Notes: a model not told the origin generated them from the letters alone. A stretch of DNA of 64,000 nt from Amblyomma americanum (GCF_052857255.1 NC_135505.1:58443149-58507148), one strand, 5' to 3'; counted from the first letter of the stretch, positions 21,102 to 31,169 are shown. Numbers and translations: made by a program.

Positions 21102-23850
21102 TTCTGAGTAGGCCCCCTTGTTGCCAGGGAGCAAGGAATGTTCGCGGGTGCAGATGAACGGGGTGGACACGGTGGAGGTGTTTATATTGTAGCAGGCGTA
21201 GATGGTTGGCACCGAATAAACAATTAGAAAAACAATTGAATGCCGTATTGGAGTTGCTGATAGCAATTTTTGGAGATCAATTGAAAGAGGCGATGGTTTG
21301 CGTGATGGCTGCCTCCTCGGCGATATTGGGGGAGCCAGTAATAACGAGAGCAGAGAAAGTGGGAATGTCGGTCTGGTCAGTGAACTCGGGCGTAAAAGCG
21401 TTTCGGTGGTGATATTCGGCGGCATCGACTTAGGCGACCTCCTCGAAGTTGCCGTAGCATTTGTGTAGTCTCCGTTCTTTTCTGTTTTCGACCGGTATAG
21501 AAGACAGGGTTCATGTCACAGAGAAGAGGGAGGATCAGAAGGCATTGTTGAAATGAAGGGAGAAGGGAGGCTTTGGGGGAACTAAGGGACTCGTGGCCGA
21601 TACGGTGGCTGTGGATGGGCTGGTCGGTCGTCGTGCGCGAGAGGAGCTTATATCGGCCCAGCAAGTGGCCTTCTTCTGCCGCTTTGTTGTAAAGACGTAA
21701 CACCTGAAACCGGCCAATGGAAGTGTCGAATATTAGGTTTAATGAGGTTTTGGAAGTTCTCGTGTCGAGATGGTCATATTTAGGGCAGGGAGCAAACGAG
21801 GCGACTTAGTACCATAGCTTCTTCGAGGAGCATGGTTTCGTGCTCCCTATGTCCGTAATTGTTGTAGGTGTTAAGGTAAATGGAGCGGATGTTCCGGTCT
21901 ACGTGTCGGGGTATTTGGTGGATGCAGGTAGTGTTTTGACTGTTCTGTTCTGTGTATTAGCTAAGCACACGTGATATCCGTTTGAAGGACTTAGCCGGGT
22001 CGCGGGGGAAGAACAGGGAGTTTGCACTCCCTGGGGAACACCGGAGTTTGGCAAGGTCGAATGATCGCAGGACTGCGTTAAAGCCGCGTTGCAGGGTATC
22101 TTCAGTGGCAGCAGCACTACCGCAGCTGACCCAAGGGCTTACGTCATCGGCATAAAGACCATCGTGGAAATTGGGGATGGAGGAGAGTTTTGAGGTGAGA
22201 TCTGGGAGGGCCACGCGGAAAAAAAGGGGAGAGAGGACGACTCCCTGTTGCGTGTCATGGCTACCGAGCATGTTTACGGTATAGGCCCGGTCCCCCACGT
22301 GCAGGATATCCGCTCGGTTTGAGAGGATGTCGCGCATGTAGTTGCAAAAGGCTCGCCAGGCTGTACGGCTTGATCAACCTGCAAGATTGCTGTCTGGGCG
22401 ATGTTGTCGAAAGCCTTGGTTGGTTTAGCGCGCGTACTGCGCGTGTATGAAGGAAACTAGGAGGAACGAAGACATGTTGCTTGAGGAGAAGAATGTTGCC
22501 CTGTGTGGGGAGAATGGCGCAGAATCTCATCATTGCATCTTCAACGTGGGTTGTGAGCCTCGTGAGGATTACATGCTGAATAATCGCCCTTACACAGGAG
22601 GTGAGGGGCGCAGAACGGAGGTGTTCAATTATAAAAAGCTTGCCGAGTTTTTGCAATGAGGACCACATGGCGTTTTTTCAAACATTTGAGTACATGCCAT
22701 AAGATGAGCACTCTTTAATGTACTTTACGGTGTCCTCAAGCATTTCCTCATCCAAGTGGGGGGGGGGGGTAATTATAGGTGAGTGGGTCCAGACCAGGTG
22801 CCTAGAAGGAACGGAGGGTAGATATCGCTGCGCGGAGTTTCGCCACGGTGGTGTTTCAGTTCAGTGTGGAGTTGGGGCCACCCTGGTATGTGTGTAGGGT
22901 GTTCTGTAGTTGTTGGCTTAAATAGAGTTTTTGTACGTGGGTGAGGAGACGCAAGTCCGATCCGGTGAATCGTTTCATGGAGGTGGGGCGGTGGCGCTGC
23001 TATGTCTTCCCTGTACCAGGATCGAGGAGGTGACAGACGAGGTACCACGCCTTTTTGATCCTCAAACTGCCTGCCTCTCAAAGCATACCTAAGTGCATTG
23101 CTAACGAGTGAGTTGGAGAGTCTGGGTTTCGGTCTTGTGGCCTAGTGAGGTTATTCTGAGCCGAAGAGTGCGTTAGCATTTTTGGGAAGGCCAGCAAGAA
23201 AAAATGCTTTGGCGCTCTTCACAGAGGTGGGCTAGGCGGCTGTCTGAGTTGGGTAAGGCATGTCTTGACGGATTTCAGCGGAGCTGGTTCTGACTGTAAT
23301 AAATGTTACTGGGTCTAGGCTTTCATGTTATCCATCTTCTCCCCCTCTTTGCGCGGTCTAGCTCTTGTGCGGAGGACCCCGCCCGAACTCATCTTATTTA
23401 GTGAGGTGGGGCATAGTGTGCTCAGTGGCGTGCTTTGGAAGTCACAGGGTGCTCCCAAGGATAAATTAGTCAATGGCCAGTGCAAGGCCTATGGTCAGCC
23501 TCCGTTCGCGCTGGACACGGATAGCATGTATGAGGTTGGGTGTGGTGTAACAGAAGGCGCTGTTAGTGAGCATGGAGGGGCGTGTGGGGACTGTGAGGAG
23601 CGAAAGGGGGTTGATCTGAGTATGCCCATACGATGTTGCCGAATGGGGTTCCCGCTGGGTATGCCCAGACCAGGTGGGCGATATTGAAGTCCCCCAGTAT
23701 GAGGGGGTCGTGTGTGGACGCCCACTTCTCAACGCGTTAGAGCAAGAGGGCGTGGAATTGATTTGAGCGTGTTCGGGGGAATCTGTAGATATTAAGGACG
23801 CAGAGGCGGGAGTCGCTTCTGCTGCAAGGAAAATGATGATGACGTCCTGG
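21102..23850 (-). mobile_element. I-type (I/R1-group) LINE with endonuclease, RT and RNase H, decayed
   Basis: On the minus strand the domains occur in order. The endonuclease keeps a DPLILGDFNIAH-type stretch near 23670-23700. RT keeps SLTSCV-x-K-x-EHVILTRL near 22560-22610, then RADILHVGD, a GVVLSPLFF block and LYADDVSPW with the catalytic YADD codons at 22143-22154. RNase H follows near 21200-21440 (a DAAEYHHRN stretch and later NIAEEAAITQ). Known: an RNase H downstream of RT marks the I group. Frames change several times and a G12 run lies at 22758-22769. The 3' end abuts the truncated RTE copy at about 21102. Confidence 0.7.
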
Positions 23851-24049
23851 AAACATGGATGCTGTCAAATTGCGTGCGGATCAACGGGGGGTGTCAGAAT
23901 AAGAATTCCCTTGGCACTCACACAGAAATAGAGTGCGATTGTGAGCCACAGTGGGGACTTCAAGAATATCGGTAAGCTCACACCCACTATAATGCCAGAA
24001 TTTCTAGAAGCTGTCGCAGCGAACTTTTGAGCTTCAGTGTGTTCAGACC

Positions 24050-24300
24050 TTTTTTTTGTACGATCATGAGCAATATAAGCAAGAACGCGGGAGCCCGTGG
24101 CAGATACCCTAAAACCATTCTTGTGGCGACACACGGCAGCTGCTTTAAGCAAATAAGTGGAGAGGGTTTGCGCGTTGGGCATTCTGCACTCTCGCCCTGC
24201 CGCCCGCATTATTCTGCAAACTTTGAGCATTACGTCTGCACCTGAAAGTCATAACACTTAATCATCGCTGGGTTCGGCAATGCGCCTTACGCAGTGACTC
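24050..24300 (-). repeat. about 260-bp repeat with an open frame, paired with 33020-33285
   Basis: The minus strand from about 24300 to 24050 matches the plus strand at 33020-33285 (GTAAGGCGCATTGCC, TTTCAGGTGCAGACGTAATG, TGTGTCGCCACAAG). Both carry an ATG frame whose first 58 codons align without gaps and agree at 38 residues by my count, including RMPN, YLLKAA-x-VCRHK, SAT-x-SRVLA and IAHD. Similarity ends just after that. The paired copy lies about 600 bp upstream of paralogue B. Whether it is a coding exon or a noncoding repeat is open. Confidence 0.55.
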
Positions 24301-24677
24301 ATAATTGAGCTTGCATGCGACCGCAGGACACGGCCGCAAGATGCGGGCGCGATGAATGGCCATGACATTGCAAGTCCGGAGGGTTGGCCGCTGGCCTGTC
24401 ACATGCGGTTTGATTTCGCCTGAAAGAAACGCAGCACGCAGGCCGCGCTTGAAAGGAAGTTTGCTTCCCAAGTGGTCCCCGATAAATGACAGCATTGGAA
24501 GTGGTTCCTTTCTTGCGGTACCGCTATCAGCGTTTGAATCGACAAGAAGCTGTGCGGCGCAGTGATCTGAAAATATTTTATTAATTTCTGTCAATGCAAA
24601 GAAAAGGTCACAAAAACTCAGCAAAAATTCACTCCTGTCGATTTATTTACAAGCGCTTGTTCGCAGATTGTGTATTA
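24301..24677. other. no recognisable gene; may hold the 3' end of the Tc1-type element
   Basis: Apart from an AATAAAATATTTT-type stretch (about 24573-24587, minus) just downstream of the transposase fragment, nothing is recognisable. Confidence 0.35.
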
Positions 24678-25200
24678 CTAGCGCGTCATGCCACCGGCAG
24701 CCTGAATGACGCACTCCATTCTCGAAGGCAGACAAGCATAAAGAGATGCAACGAAAGTTGTGTCCTGCTGAAGGCGCCACAATTCCTCTTGCGTTGCTTT
24801 CCACAGTTGCGCTGTTGTGGGTGAGTCCAAGGAATGCACCTTTTGGGAACCATGTGAGGCACAACGCCTCGCTCATCCAAAAGGCTTGCCATAACCTAGC
24901 CTGTGTACACAGGTTATAGATCATGTTGGAACAGGTAGCCGCATACAGTTTCGGTCTATTCAGTGTAAAAGGAATCATCGCTTTTTCTAATATTGTGCAG
25001 TAAGCGGCACTGGCGAATTTTACATCAATTCTCACCAAGATCCTAAGGCCATCCCAAGAAAGCGCATATCGCACATTCGCTACTGTACACCCTCTTGAGG
25101 CAACTTGCTTGATGATTTGCGAGCTTAAACGTGTGCCCTCTGTGCGCCATACTCTCTGCTGCTGATCTCAGCGACTCGAAAATGTTGATGCATCAAAACC
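24678..25200 (-). pseudogene. Tc1-type transposase, C-terminal half
   Basis: The minus strand encodes DQQQRVWRT near 25150, then RYALSWDGLRILVRID, FTLNRPKLYAAT, and a C-terminus QLWKATQEELWRLQQDTTF followed by VASLYACLPSRM and GGMTR with a stop at 24678-24680. The W-GL, ELW and GGMTR ending are typical of Tc1-family transposases. Function if intact: cut-and-paste transposition with a DDE catalytic triad. The segment with NPIE and the last acidic residue is not recognisable, and frameshifts occur. Confidence 0.7.
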
Positions 25201-25205
25201 AGCAC

Positions 25206-25420
25206 CTTGTTTCACTTGTTCAAAACGGGCCGTTTTTCGATGAATCAGCATTTACGGGCCTCTGTGATGAGCAACAGAGAGTATGGCGCACAAATTGCAC
25301 ACGTTTTTGCTCGGAAAACGTGCGGGCGCGTTTCGATAAAGGCGAAATGCAAAGGCGCTCGTGTGCTGTGGTGGTCTTAGAAACTTTATTGCACACAGGC
25401 GAGTTTAGGACGCTGAGGTC
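25206..25420 (+). pseudogene. Tc1-type transposase fragment in inverted orientation
   Basis: The plus strand reads FFDESAFTGLCDEQQRVWRT near 25228-25290, the FSDE-F ... QQRVWR block of Tc1 transposases that contains the second catalytic Asp region. It lies head to head with the minus-strand fragment, with the point of symmetry near 25205. The same GAGAGTATGGCGCACA appears at 25278-25293 and, inverted, at 25137-25152. Confidence 0.6.
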
Positions 25421-25584
25421 CTTGGGCCCTCGCACGGCCCCACTGCAGTCACACATCCATGTCCCTGAGGCTCATGCCGCTGGCAGCCCGGCCTTTGGCG
25501 ATGGCTTGCTTGGCCGGGTCCTCGGAGCGCAGTAGGATCTCCCAAGCCTCCCATGTGGTAAGGTGCTTCAGGCCCCGCGGGGGA

Positions 25585-25795
25585 GGATTTCAGTGCACGT
25601 TAAAGATCCCCAAGTGGTCGCAATCTTCACGGAGCCCTTTACTACGTCACCTCTTTGTTCCTTTTTTCTTTCTGTCCCTCCTTTATCCCTTCCCTAACGG
25701 TGCGTTTCAGGTGTCCACCGACATGTGAGACACATACTGCGCCTCTTCTTTTCCCCCAAAAAACAATTGACCAATCCATCTTAGGTACTCGGCGC
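25585..25795 (+). mobile_element. SINE body, second tick SINE family (5'-truncated)
   Basis: Contains CAGTGCACGTTAAAGATCCCC, the pyrimidine-rich middle (CCTCCTTTATCCCTTCCC) and the end ACATGTGAGACACATACTGCGCC. The same order is found at 48540-48690, 50281-50487 and 55566-55760. The tRNA-like head is missing. Similarity to the Ruka-like family is limited to the GTGCACGTTAAAGA part. Confidence 0.7.
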
Positions 25796-25862
25796 GAATA
25801 CACACAGGCAGGAGGAAGGATACGGTCTGTGTGTGTTCGCGCCTAGTACTTAAGATGAATTG
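25772..25862. repeat. hairpin: 36-nt inverted repeat, 19-nt loop
   Basis: Left arm 25772-25807 and right arm 25827-25862 are complementary with about four mismatches; the inner parts GGCGCGAATACACACAG and CTGTGTGTGTTCGCGCC pair almost perfectly. The loop is 25808-25826. It sits between a SINE body and the second SINE and interrupts the Tc1-type transposase gene. It could be the abutting ends of two inverted repeats, or a small foldback element. Confidence 0.8.
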
Positions 25863-25917
25863 TGACCAACTCGCCCAAGAAGACGTTCTTTTAAGCAATT
25901 TGCCAGTGTTACCACTC

Positions 25918-26157
25918 TTAGCCGCCGCGGTGGCTGAGTGGTAATGGTGCTCAGGTACTGGCCCGAAAGACGCGGGTTCGGTCCCGACCGCAGCGGTCGA
26001 ATTTCGATGGAGGCAAAATTCTAGAGGCCCGTGTGCTGTGCGATGTCAGTGCACGTAAAAGAACCCCAGGTGGTAGAAATGTCCGGAACCCTTCACTACG
26101 GCGTCCCTCATAGCCTGAGCCGCTTTGGGACGTTAAATCCCACATAAACCATAAACA
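25918..26157 (+). mobile_element. Ruka-like tRNA-derived SINE with target duplications
   Basis: Starts GCCGCGGTGGCTGAGTGG, whose TGGCTGAGTGG fits the Pol III A box; the B box is GGTTCGGTCCC at 25975-25985. The body matches the minus-strand SINE at 184-428 (TCGATGGAGG, TTCTAGAGGCC, GGGACGTTAAATCC) and the tail is ACATAAACCATAAAC. TGTTACCACTC at 25907-25917 and TGTTACTACTC at 26158-26168 are target duplications with one mismatch. It inserted into the Tc1-type transposase gene immediately after a WTVNE motif. Confidence 0.9.
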
Positions 26158-26164
26158 TGTTACT

Positions 26165-26520
26165 ACTCGTTCACCGTCCAGCTACGGTGGTCCATGGTGA
26201 ACTTGAGCCGGGCTGTTTTGTTAGCTGTCGTGAGCAGTGGTGTCTGGGCGGCAATAAAACTTCGCAGTCCAGCTTTTCCGAGTCTTCGTCGCACTGTGGT
26301 GCCACTCACCCTACCGAGTCAAGAGCACTGCGGCCGGCCTTCGCAGTCAGAAATGCGTTGTCGCTAGCAGCGCAAATAAGGCTGAGATCTTTGACTTGTG
26401 TGGTGATGCGTGGTCGCCTATCGTGCGGTGTATCTTCTAGCCGTACTACGGTTCGATATGCTTGGACGATCCTGTTTACTGTGCCCAACGGCCGTACTGT
26501 CACAGAAGAAATATATTACT
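26165..26520 (-). pseudogene. Tc1-type transposase, N-terminal DNA-binding part
   Basis: On the minus strand LGTVNRIVQAYRTVVRLED, then RRPRITTQVKDLSL and AFLTA fit the paired helix-turn-helix region with its GRP-R hinge. After one frameshift TTVRRRLGKAGLRSFIAAQ and KTARLKFTMDHRSWTVNE continue to the SINE insertion point. Function if intact: binding to the transposon ends. The catalytic part lies beyond the SINE at 24678-25200, so the two were probably one gene, although other sequence now lies between them. Confidence 0.75.
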
Positions 26521-26546
26521 GAGAGAGACCTTTTAAAGACATTTCT

Positions 26547-27245
26547 GGGTCATTCCACGACACCAAACATCCCAGGCGTTGCGCTCGACCATCTCTAATT
26601 TGTTGAAAAAAAATTTATGGAGACTTATCGTAGTGTGTGTAATGAAAGCCTTAAATATTTCAGCCGAAAAAAATTTATTCGCGAGGCGAAGGATGTTTGA
26701 ATATTTAGCAAAGGCGAGAAACCTGACATTGTTCAATAATTAATAACAAGTTGAAATTTTTATAAAACACGTCAAAAAAATTTTAATCACATTTTCACAG
26801 ATCGTCTTTCGATGTAATTCGCATCATGCAGCTTTACACGACTTAATTTTTTTTCAAAATAAAAAATGTGTGAAATAGTATCATTTTTTCATTTCTTATT
26901 TTTAATACCAACATGCTCTAGGAAACAGCCATTTTTTTCCTCTAGATGTCGAGTACCTATAATAAATGTTAAAGGCGATAAACCTGCATACGCCAAAGTA
27001 AAAAAAATACTAAATTTGCAAAAAGTGCGTTTTGAGCGAAAAACACTCGTGAATTTCACCTGAGTTGGTCCAAGTAAATATGCAAGTCATAACGTGTTTT
27101 GTAGGACGGTTTATTTCCTTTATTTTTCATATATTTATCGAGGTAATTTTTGTTTAAAGCGAGAAAAGGATTTTTTAATTGTGAGCCCTTGGGCCGCAAT
27201 TTGTGTCGTCTCTAACCGCCTCTTCACGGCGGAACAGCGCCCCGT
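26547..27245 (+). repeat. left inverted arm of the foldback element
   Basis: About 700 bp, AT-rich, similar to the complement of 31540-32810 at roughly 70 to 75 percent by eye. Similarity ends in the GC-richer stretch CTCTTCACGGCGGAACAGCG. Confidence 0.8.
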
Positions 27246-27960
27246 TCATGGCACGACACTTATGGCAAGATAACTTCGTTTGGTGTCGTTCGCTGTCGAG
27301 CATTTTTAGGGCTGGAGCTAAAGAAGATATCGCGCGACATTCGGCGGATGGTATGTAATAAACGAGATCGTTTTCGCTTTCGAAGCTCGAACAGACCCGC
27401 TTTGGTGTGGGGTGGCCATGGAAAGAAAAAAAAACTTCGCGGTGGTTTAGCTCTGGTTAAACCTGGAGTGACGCGATAGCTACAGCTGGCCGGGTGGATC
27501 TTGGTCACGCGACCAACCACGTGATCAGGCACAGCGCCGTGCCGCTGGGCGCTGCTCTGCACAACGTGACCAACCCCGTGACAGCCACATGGTGGTGGGT
27601 GGTGGCGCCACCATTCTGAAGGCTCGATATGCTTCCGTAACGTAGCCATTGTTACAAAACAAAAGTATTCAACGTGCTGTCTCGCATGGTCCACGGGAAG
27701 GGATGACCAGCTGGCATGGGAGGCGTATCACAAGTGCTTTATTTATGTCCGAAAAGATCGCGGAGAGCGCGCTCCTCGGAGCCATGCACGGGAAGGTGAG
27801 AAGTTCACACCGCTGCGGCGAGCAACGCGAGACACTCTGGCAGTGAACGCGGCCCGCTCGAGCACAGGTGCGTCGGTCGCATGGAGTTGCTTCGCCAGCC
27901 TAGTTGCTCGTCTACAGTTGTCACTGGAATAATAATGCAGAAATTTTACAGACTAAAGGA
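27246..27960. other. left interior of the foldback element
   Basis: A minus-strand frame of 144 codons (27694-27260) crosses this stretch but shows no motif I recognise. There is no transposase-like sequence. Confidence 0.4.
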
Positions 27961-28035
27961 TGCAGCGATGGCGTAGAGGTAGAACATCCGCCTCGCGTGC
28001 AAGAGGACCGGGGTTCAAATCCTGGTGCCGCGCAA
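27961..28035 (+). promoter_or_regulatory. tRNA-like Pol III promoter at the head of the RTE copy
   Basis: An A box TGGCGTAGAGG (27969-27979, perfect fit to TRGYNNANNNG) and a B box GGTTCAAATCC (28012-28022) are 32 bp apart, as in tRNA genes. The stretch resembles a tRNA with a degenerate anticodon stem (CCTCG-CGTGCA-AGAGG) and no acceptor stem that pairs well. It is followed by ACCGGGTTAAAAAAAA and then, without a target duplication, by the 5' leader of the RTE ORF. It may be a SINE that the LINE landed behind, or the LINE's own promoter. Confidence 0.65.
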
Positions 28036-28121
28036 TTCTCCACCGGGTTAAAAAAAAAAGAAAAAAAAACCCGCGTGTCGATGGAATTGCATAACCAGGC
28101 CTGGAGTGCGGCCTTATCTCG

Positions 28122-31100
28122 GTGACCAGAACCGACAACGCACTCTCTCACCAGAGCAGGATTTGGCCACCCTGGTGTAGTACTTGGCCACAACCTTCAA
28201 TGATCAAACCAATTAACCCTCGGCCCTCAGTCCCAAGCGGCTGCAGAGCAACTGACCACGGCGGCGGTCAGACCTGTGACGCAGCGGAGGGTGCTAAGAA
28301 TCTCTGGCTCCGGACAGGCCGCCATTGGAATCTGGACCTGGCAACGTTTAACGCTAGAACTTTAGCTAGTGAGGCTAGCCTAGCAGTGCTGTTCGAGGAA
28401 CTAGCGGGAATTAAATGGGATGTGATAGGGCTTAGCGAAGTTAGGAGGGCAGGTGAGGCGTATACAGTACTAAAGGACGGACACATACTGTGCTATCGCG
28501 GGTTAGAGGATAGACGAGAACTAGGTGTGGGTTTCCTCATTAATAAGGATATAGCTGGCAACGTAGAGGAGTTCTACAGTATTAACGAGAGGGTAGCAGC
28601 TATAGTAATTAGGCTGAATAGGAGGTACAAGCTGAAAGTGGTGCAGGCCTACGCACCCACATCCAGCCATGATGACCAGGCCGTTGAAAGCTTCTACGAG
28701 GACGTAGAATCAGCAATGAATAAAGTAAAATCACAGTACACTGTACTGATGGGTGACTTCAATGCGAAGGTGGGCAAGAAGCAGGCTGACGACCACGCGG
28801 TAGGTGACTATGGGATAGGCTCTAGAAATAGCAGGGGAGAGTTTTTAGTCGAATTCGCGGATAGAAATAATTTACGGATCATGAATACCTTCTTCCGCAA
28901 ACGAGAAAACAGGAAGTGGACCTGGAAGAGCCCCAATGGTGAGATTAAAAATGAAATCGACTTCATACTATGCACTAAACCTGGCATCATTAAGGATGTG
29001 GCCGTACTCGGAAGGGTGCGTTGCAGCGACCATAGAATGGTAAGGTCTAGAATTAGCTTAGACTTGAAGAGGGAACGGAAGAAGCTAGCGAAGAAGAAGA
29101 CCATTAACGAGTTAGCCGTAAGAGGGAAAGCACAGGAGTTTAGGATAGCGCTGCAAAACAGATACTCGGCTTTAACTGAGGAAGATGATCTTGATGTTCA
29201 TTCAATGCACGATAACCTGATATCAATAATTACGGAGTGCGCAGTAGAAGTAGGCGGTAGGACAGTTCGAAAAGATACCGGGAAGCTATCTCAGGTGACG
29301 AAAGATCTGATTAACAAGCGCCAAAACATGAAGGCATCTAACACTACCGATAGAATAGAACTAACGGAGCTATCAAAGTTAATAAATAAGCGCAAGGTAG
29401 CCGACATAAGGAAGTTTAATATGGAGAGAATCGAGCATGCTATAAAGAACGGAGGTAGCCTAAAAACAGTGAAGAGGAAACTAGGCATAGGTAAAAACCA
29501 GATGTATGCATTAAGAGACAAGCAGGGCAATGTCATTAGCAATATGGATAAGATAGTTAACGTAGCCGAAGAGTTCTACACAGACCTGTACAGTAGCCAA
29601 TGTAATCAGAGCGCTAATGAGAAAGACAGCAGTGCACAGCAATGCGTCATCCCGCCAGTAACGAAAGATGAAGTAAAGAAAGCCTTAGAAGCAATGAAAA
29701 GGGGAAAAGCAGCTGGGGAGGATCAGGTAACAGCAGATCTGTTGAAGGATGGAGGGGACATCGTGCTAGAAAAACTAGCCACCCTGTATACGCAATGCCT
29801 TATGACCTCGACTGTACCAGAAGCTTGGAATAATGCAACCATTATCTTAATTCATAAGAAGGGAGACGCCAATGACTTGAAAAATTACAGGCCGATCAGC
29901 TTACTATCCGTTTCCTACAAAGTATTCACTAAGGTAATCGCTAATAGAGTCAGGGAAACGTTAGACTTTAATCAACCAAATGATCAGGCAGGCTTTCGTA
30001 AAGGATATTCCACAATATATCATATTCACACTATCAATCAGGTGATAGAGAAATGCGCAGAATATAACCAACCTCTATATATAGCTTTCATTGATTACGA
30101 GAAGGCATTCGACTCAGGGGAAACCTCAGCAGTCATACAGGCATTGCGTAATCAGGGGGTAGAAGAGCCTTATGTCAAAATACTGGAAGATATATATAGC
30201 AACTGCACAGCTACTATAGTCCTCCATAAAGTCAGCAATAAAATTCCAATAAGGAAGGGCGTCAGGCAAGGAGACACGATCTCGCCAATGCTGTTCACCG
30301 CATGTTTGCAGGAGGTATTTCGAGGCCTGAATTGGGAAGAGTTGGGAATAAGAATAAATGGAGAATACCTAAATAATCTGAGATTTGCTGATGACATTGC
30401 CTTGCTGAGTCACTCAGGAGGTGAACTGCAAATCATGATCAACGAGTTAGACAGGCAGAGCAGATCGATGGGTCTAAAAATTAACATGCAGAAAACCAAG
30501 GTAATGTTCAACAGCCTAGCAAGGGAACAACAGTTCACAATTGGCAGCGAGAGCCTAGAAATGGTGACGGAATACGTCTACTTAGGGCAGGTAGTGACAG
30601 CTGATCCGGATCATGAGAGGGAGATAACTAGAAGGATAAGAATGGGGTGGAGCGCATATGGCAAATTCTCGCAGATCATGAGTGGCAGTTTACCAATTTC
30701 CCTCAAGAGGAAAGTGTACAACAGCATAATCTTACCGGTACTCACCTACGGGGCAGAAACGTGGAGGCTAACGAAAAGAGTTCAGCTTAAGTTAAGGAAA
30801 ACGCAGCGAGCCATGGAAAGAAAAATGATAGGTGTAACGTTAAGAGATCGGAAGCGGGCAGAGTGGGTGAGGGAACAAACACGGGTTAATGACATCCTAG
30901 TCGAAATCAAGAGAAAGAAATGGGCTTGGGCAGGGCATGTAATGCGAAGGCAAGATAACCGCTGGTCTTTAAGGGTAACGGAGTGGGTTCCAAGAGAAAG
31001 TAAGCGTAGCAGGGGGCGGCAGAAGGTTAGATGGGCGGATGAGATTAAGAAGTTTGCAGGCAAAGGGTGGATGCAGCTGGCAAAGGATAGGGTTAATTGG

Positions 31101-31139
31101 AGAGACATGGGAGAGGCCTTTGCCCTGCAGTGGGTGTAG
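28122..31139 (+). CDS. RTE endonuclease-reverse transcriptase, 1005 aa, apparently intact
   Basis: The protein would copy its own RNA at a nick made by its endonuclease (target-primed reverse transcription, nucleus). Residues 70-305 form the apurinic endonuclease: LDLATFNARTL near 71-81, catalytic Glu106 in GLSEVR, MGDFNAKVG at 210-218, and the final CSDHRMV at 301-307 with the Ser-Asp-His motif. RT occupies about 530-800: LIHKKGD and YRPISLLS, QAGFRKGYST, FIDYEKAFDS with Asp658, KGVRQGD, and RFADD with catalytic Asp757 and Asp758. The C-terminal WAGHVMRR region is typical of RTE. ATG at 28122 is the first in frame, but residues 1-69 match no domain, so a later start is possible. No stop or frameshift interrupts the reading frame, in contrast to the other family members here. 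Confidence 0.9.
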   Translation: MTRTDNALSHQSRIWPPWCSTWPQPSMIKPINPRPSVPSGCRATDHGGGQTCDAAEGAKNLWLRTGRHWNLDLATFNARTLASEASLAVLFEELAGIKWDVIGLSEVRRAGEAYTVLKDGHILCYRGLEDRRELGVGFLINKDIAGNVEEFYSINERVAAIVIRLNRRYKLKVVQAYAPTSSHDDQAVESFYEDVESAMNKVKSQYTVLMGDFNAKVGKKQADDHAVGDYGIGSRNSRGEFLVEFADRNNLRIMNTFFRKRENRKWTWKSPNGEIKNEIDFILCTKPGIIKDVAVLGRVRCSDHRMVRSRISLDLKRERKKLAKKKTINELAVRGKAQEFRIALQNRYSALTEEDDLDVHSMHDNLISIITECAVEVGGRTVRKDTGKLSQVTKDLINKRQNMKASNTTDRIELTELSKLINKRKVADIRKFNMERIEHAIKNGGSLKTVKRKLGIGKNQMYALRDKQGNVISNMDKIVNVAEEFYTDLYSSQCNQSANEKDSSAQQCVIPPVTKDEVKKALEAMKRGKAAGEDQVTADLLKDGGDIVLEKLATLYTQCLMTSTVPEAWNNATIILIHKKGDANDLKNYRPISLLSVSYKVFTKVIANRVRETLDFNQPNDQAGFRKGYSTIYHIHTINQVIEKCAEYNQPLYIAFIDYEKAFDSGETSAVIQALRNQGVEEPYVKILEDIYSNCTATIVLHKVSNKIPIRKGVRQGDTISPMLFTACLQEVFRGLNWEELGIRINGEYLNNLRFADDIALLSHSGGELQIMINELDRQSRSMGLKINMQKTKVMFNSLAREQQFTIGSESLEMVTEYVYLGQVVTADPDHEREITRRIRMGWSAYGKFSQIMSGSLPISLKRKVYNSIILPVLTYGAETWRLTKRVQLKLRKTQRAMERKMIGVTLRDRKRAEWVREQTRVNDILVEIKRKKWAWAGHVMRRQDNRWSLRVTEWVPRESKRSRGRQKVRWADEIKKFAGKGWMQLAKDRVNWRDMGEAFALQWV

Positions 31140-31145
31140 TAGGGC

Positions 31146-31169
31146 TGATGATGATGATGATGATGATGA
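31146..31169 (+). repeat. (TGA)8 tail of the RTE element
   Basis: Eight TGA repeats begin seven bases after the stop codon. Short trinucleotide tails in place of poly(A) are typical of RTE LINEs. Confidence 0.9.

Larger units (their letters stand above)
27961..31169 (+). mobile_element. RTE-clade LINE with intact ORF
   Basis: A single long frame (28122-31139) with an apurinic endonuclease and a reverse transcriptase, a 3' untranslated region of only about six bases, and a (TGA)8 tail at 31146-31169 define an RTE-type element. The 5' boundary is set provisionally at the tRNA-like sequence. Four other pieces of the family are in the window: 10374-10930, 12880-13250, 18163-21101 and 56291-56395. 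It is inserted in the interior of the foldback element. Target duplications were not found by eye. Confidence 0.85.

Noticed and set aside
27260..27694. 144-codon minus-strand frame inside the foldback as a possible transposase
   Set aside because: No DDE-type motif or DNA-binding motif could be seen; it is rich in His and Pro runs from simple sequence such as GGTGGTGGG.
27961..28035. Functional tRNA gene
   Set aside because: A and B boxes are good but the acceptor stem does not pair and the anticodon loop is irregular; a SINE or LINE head fits better.
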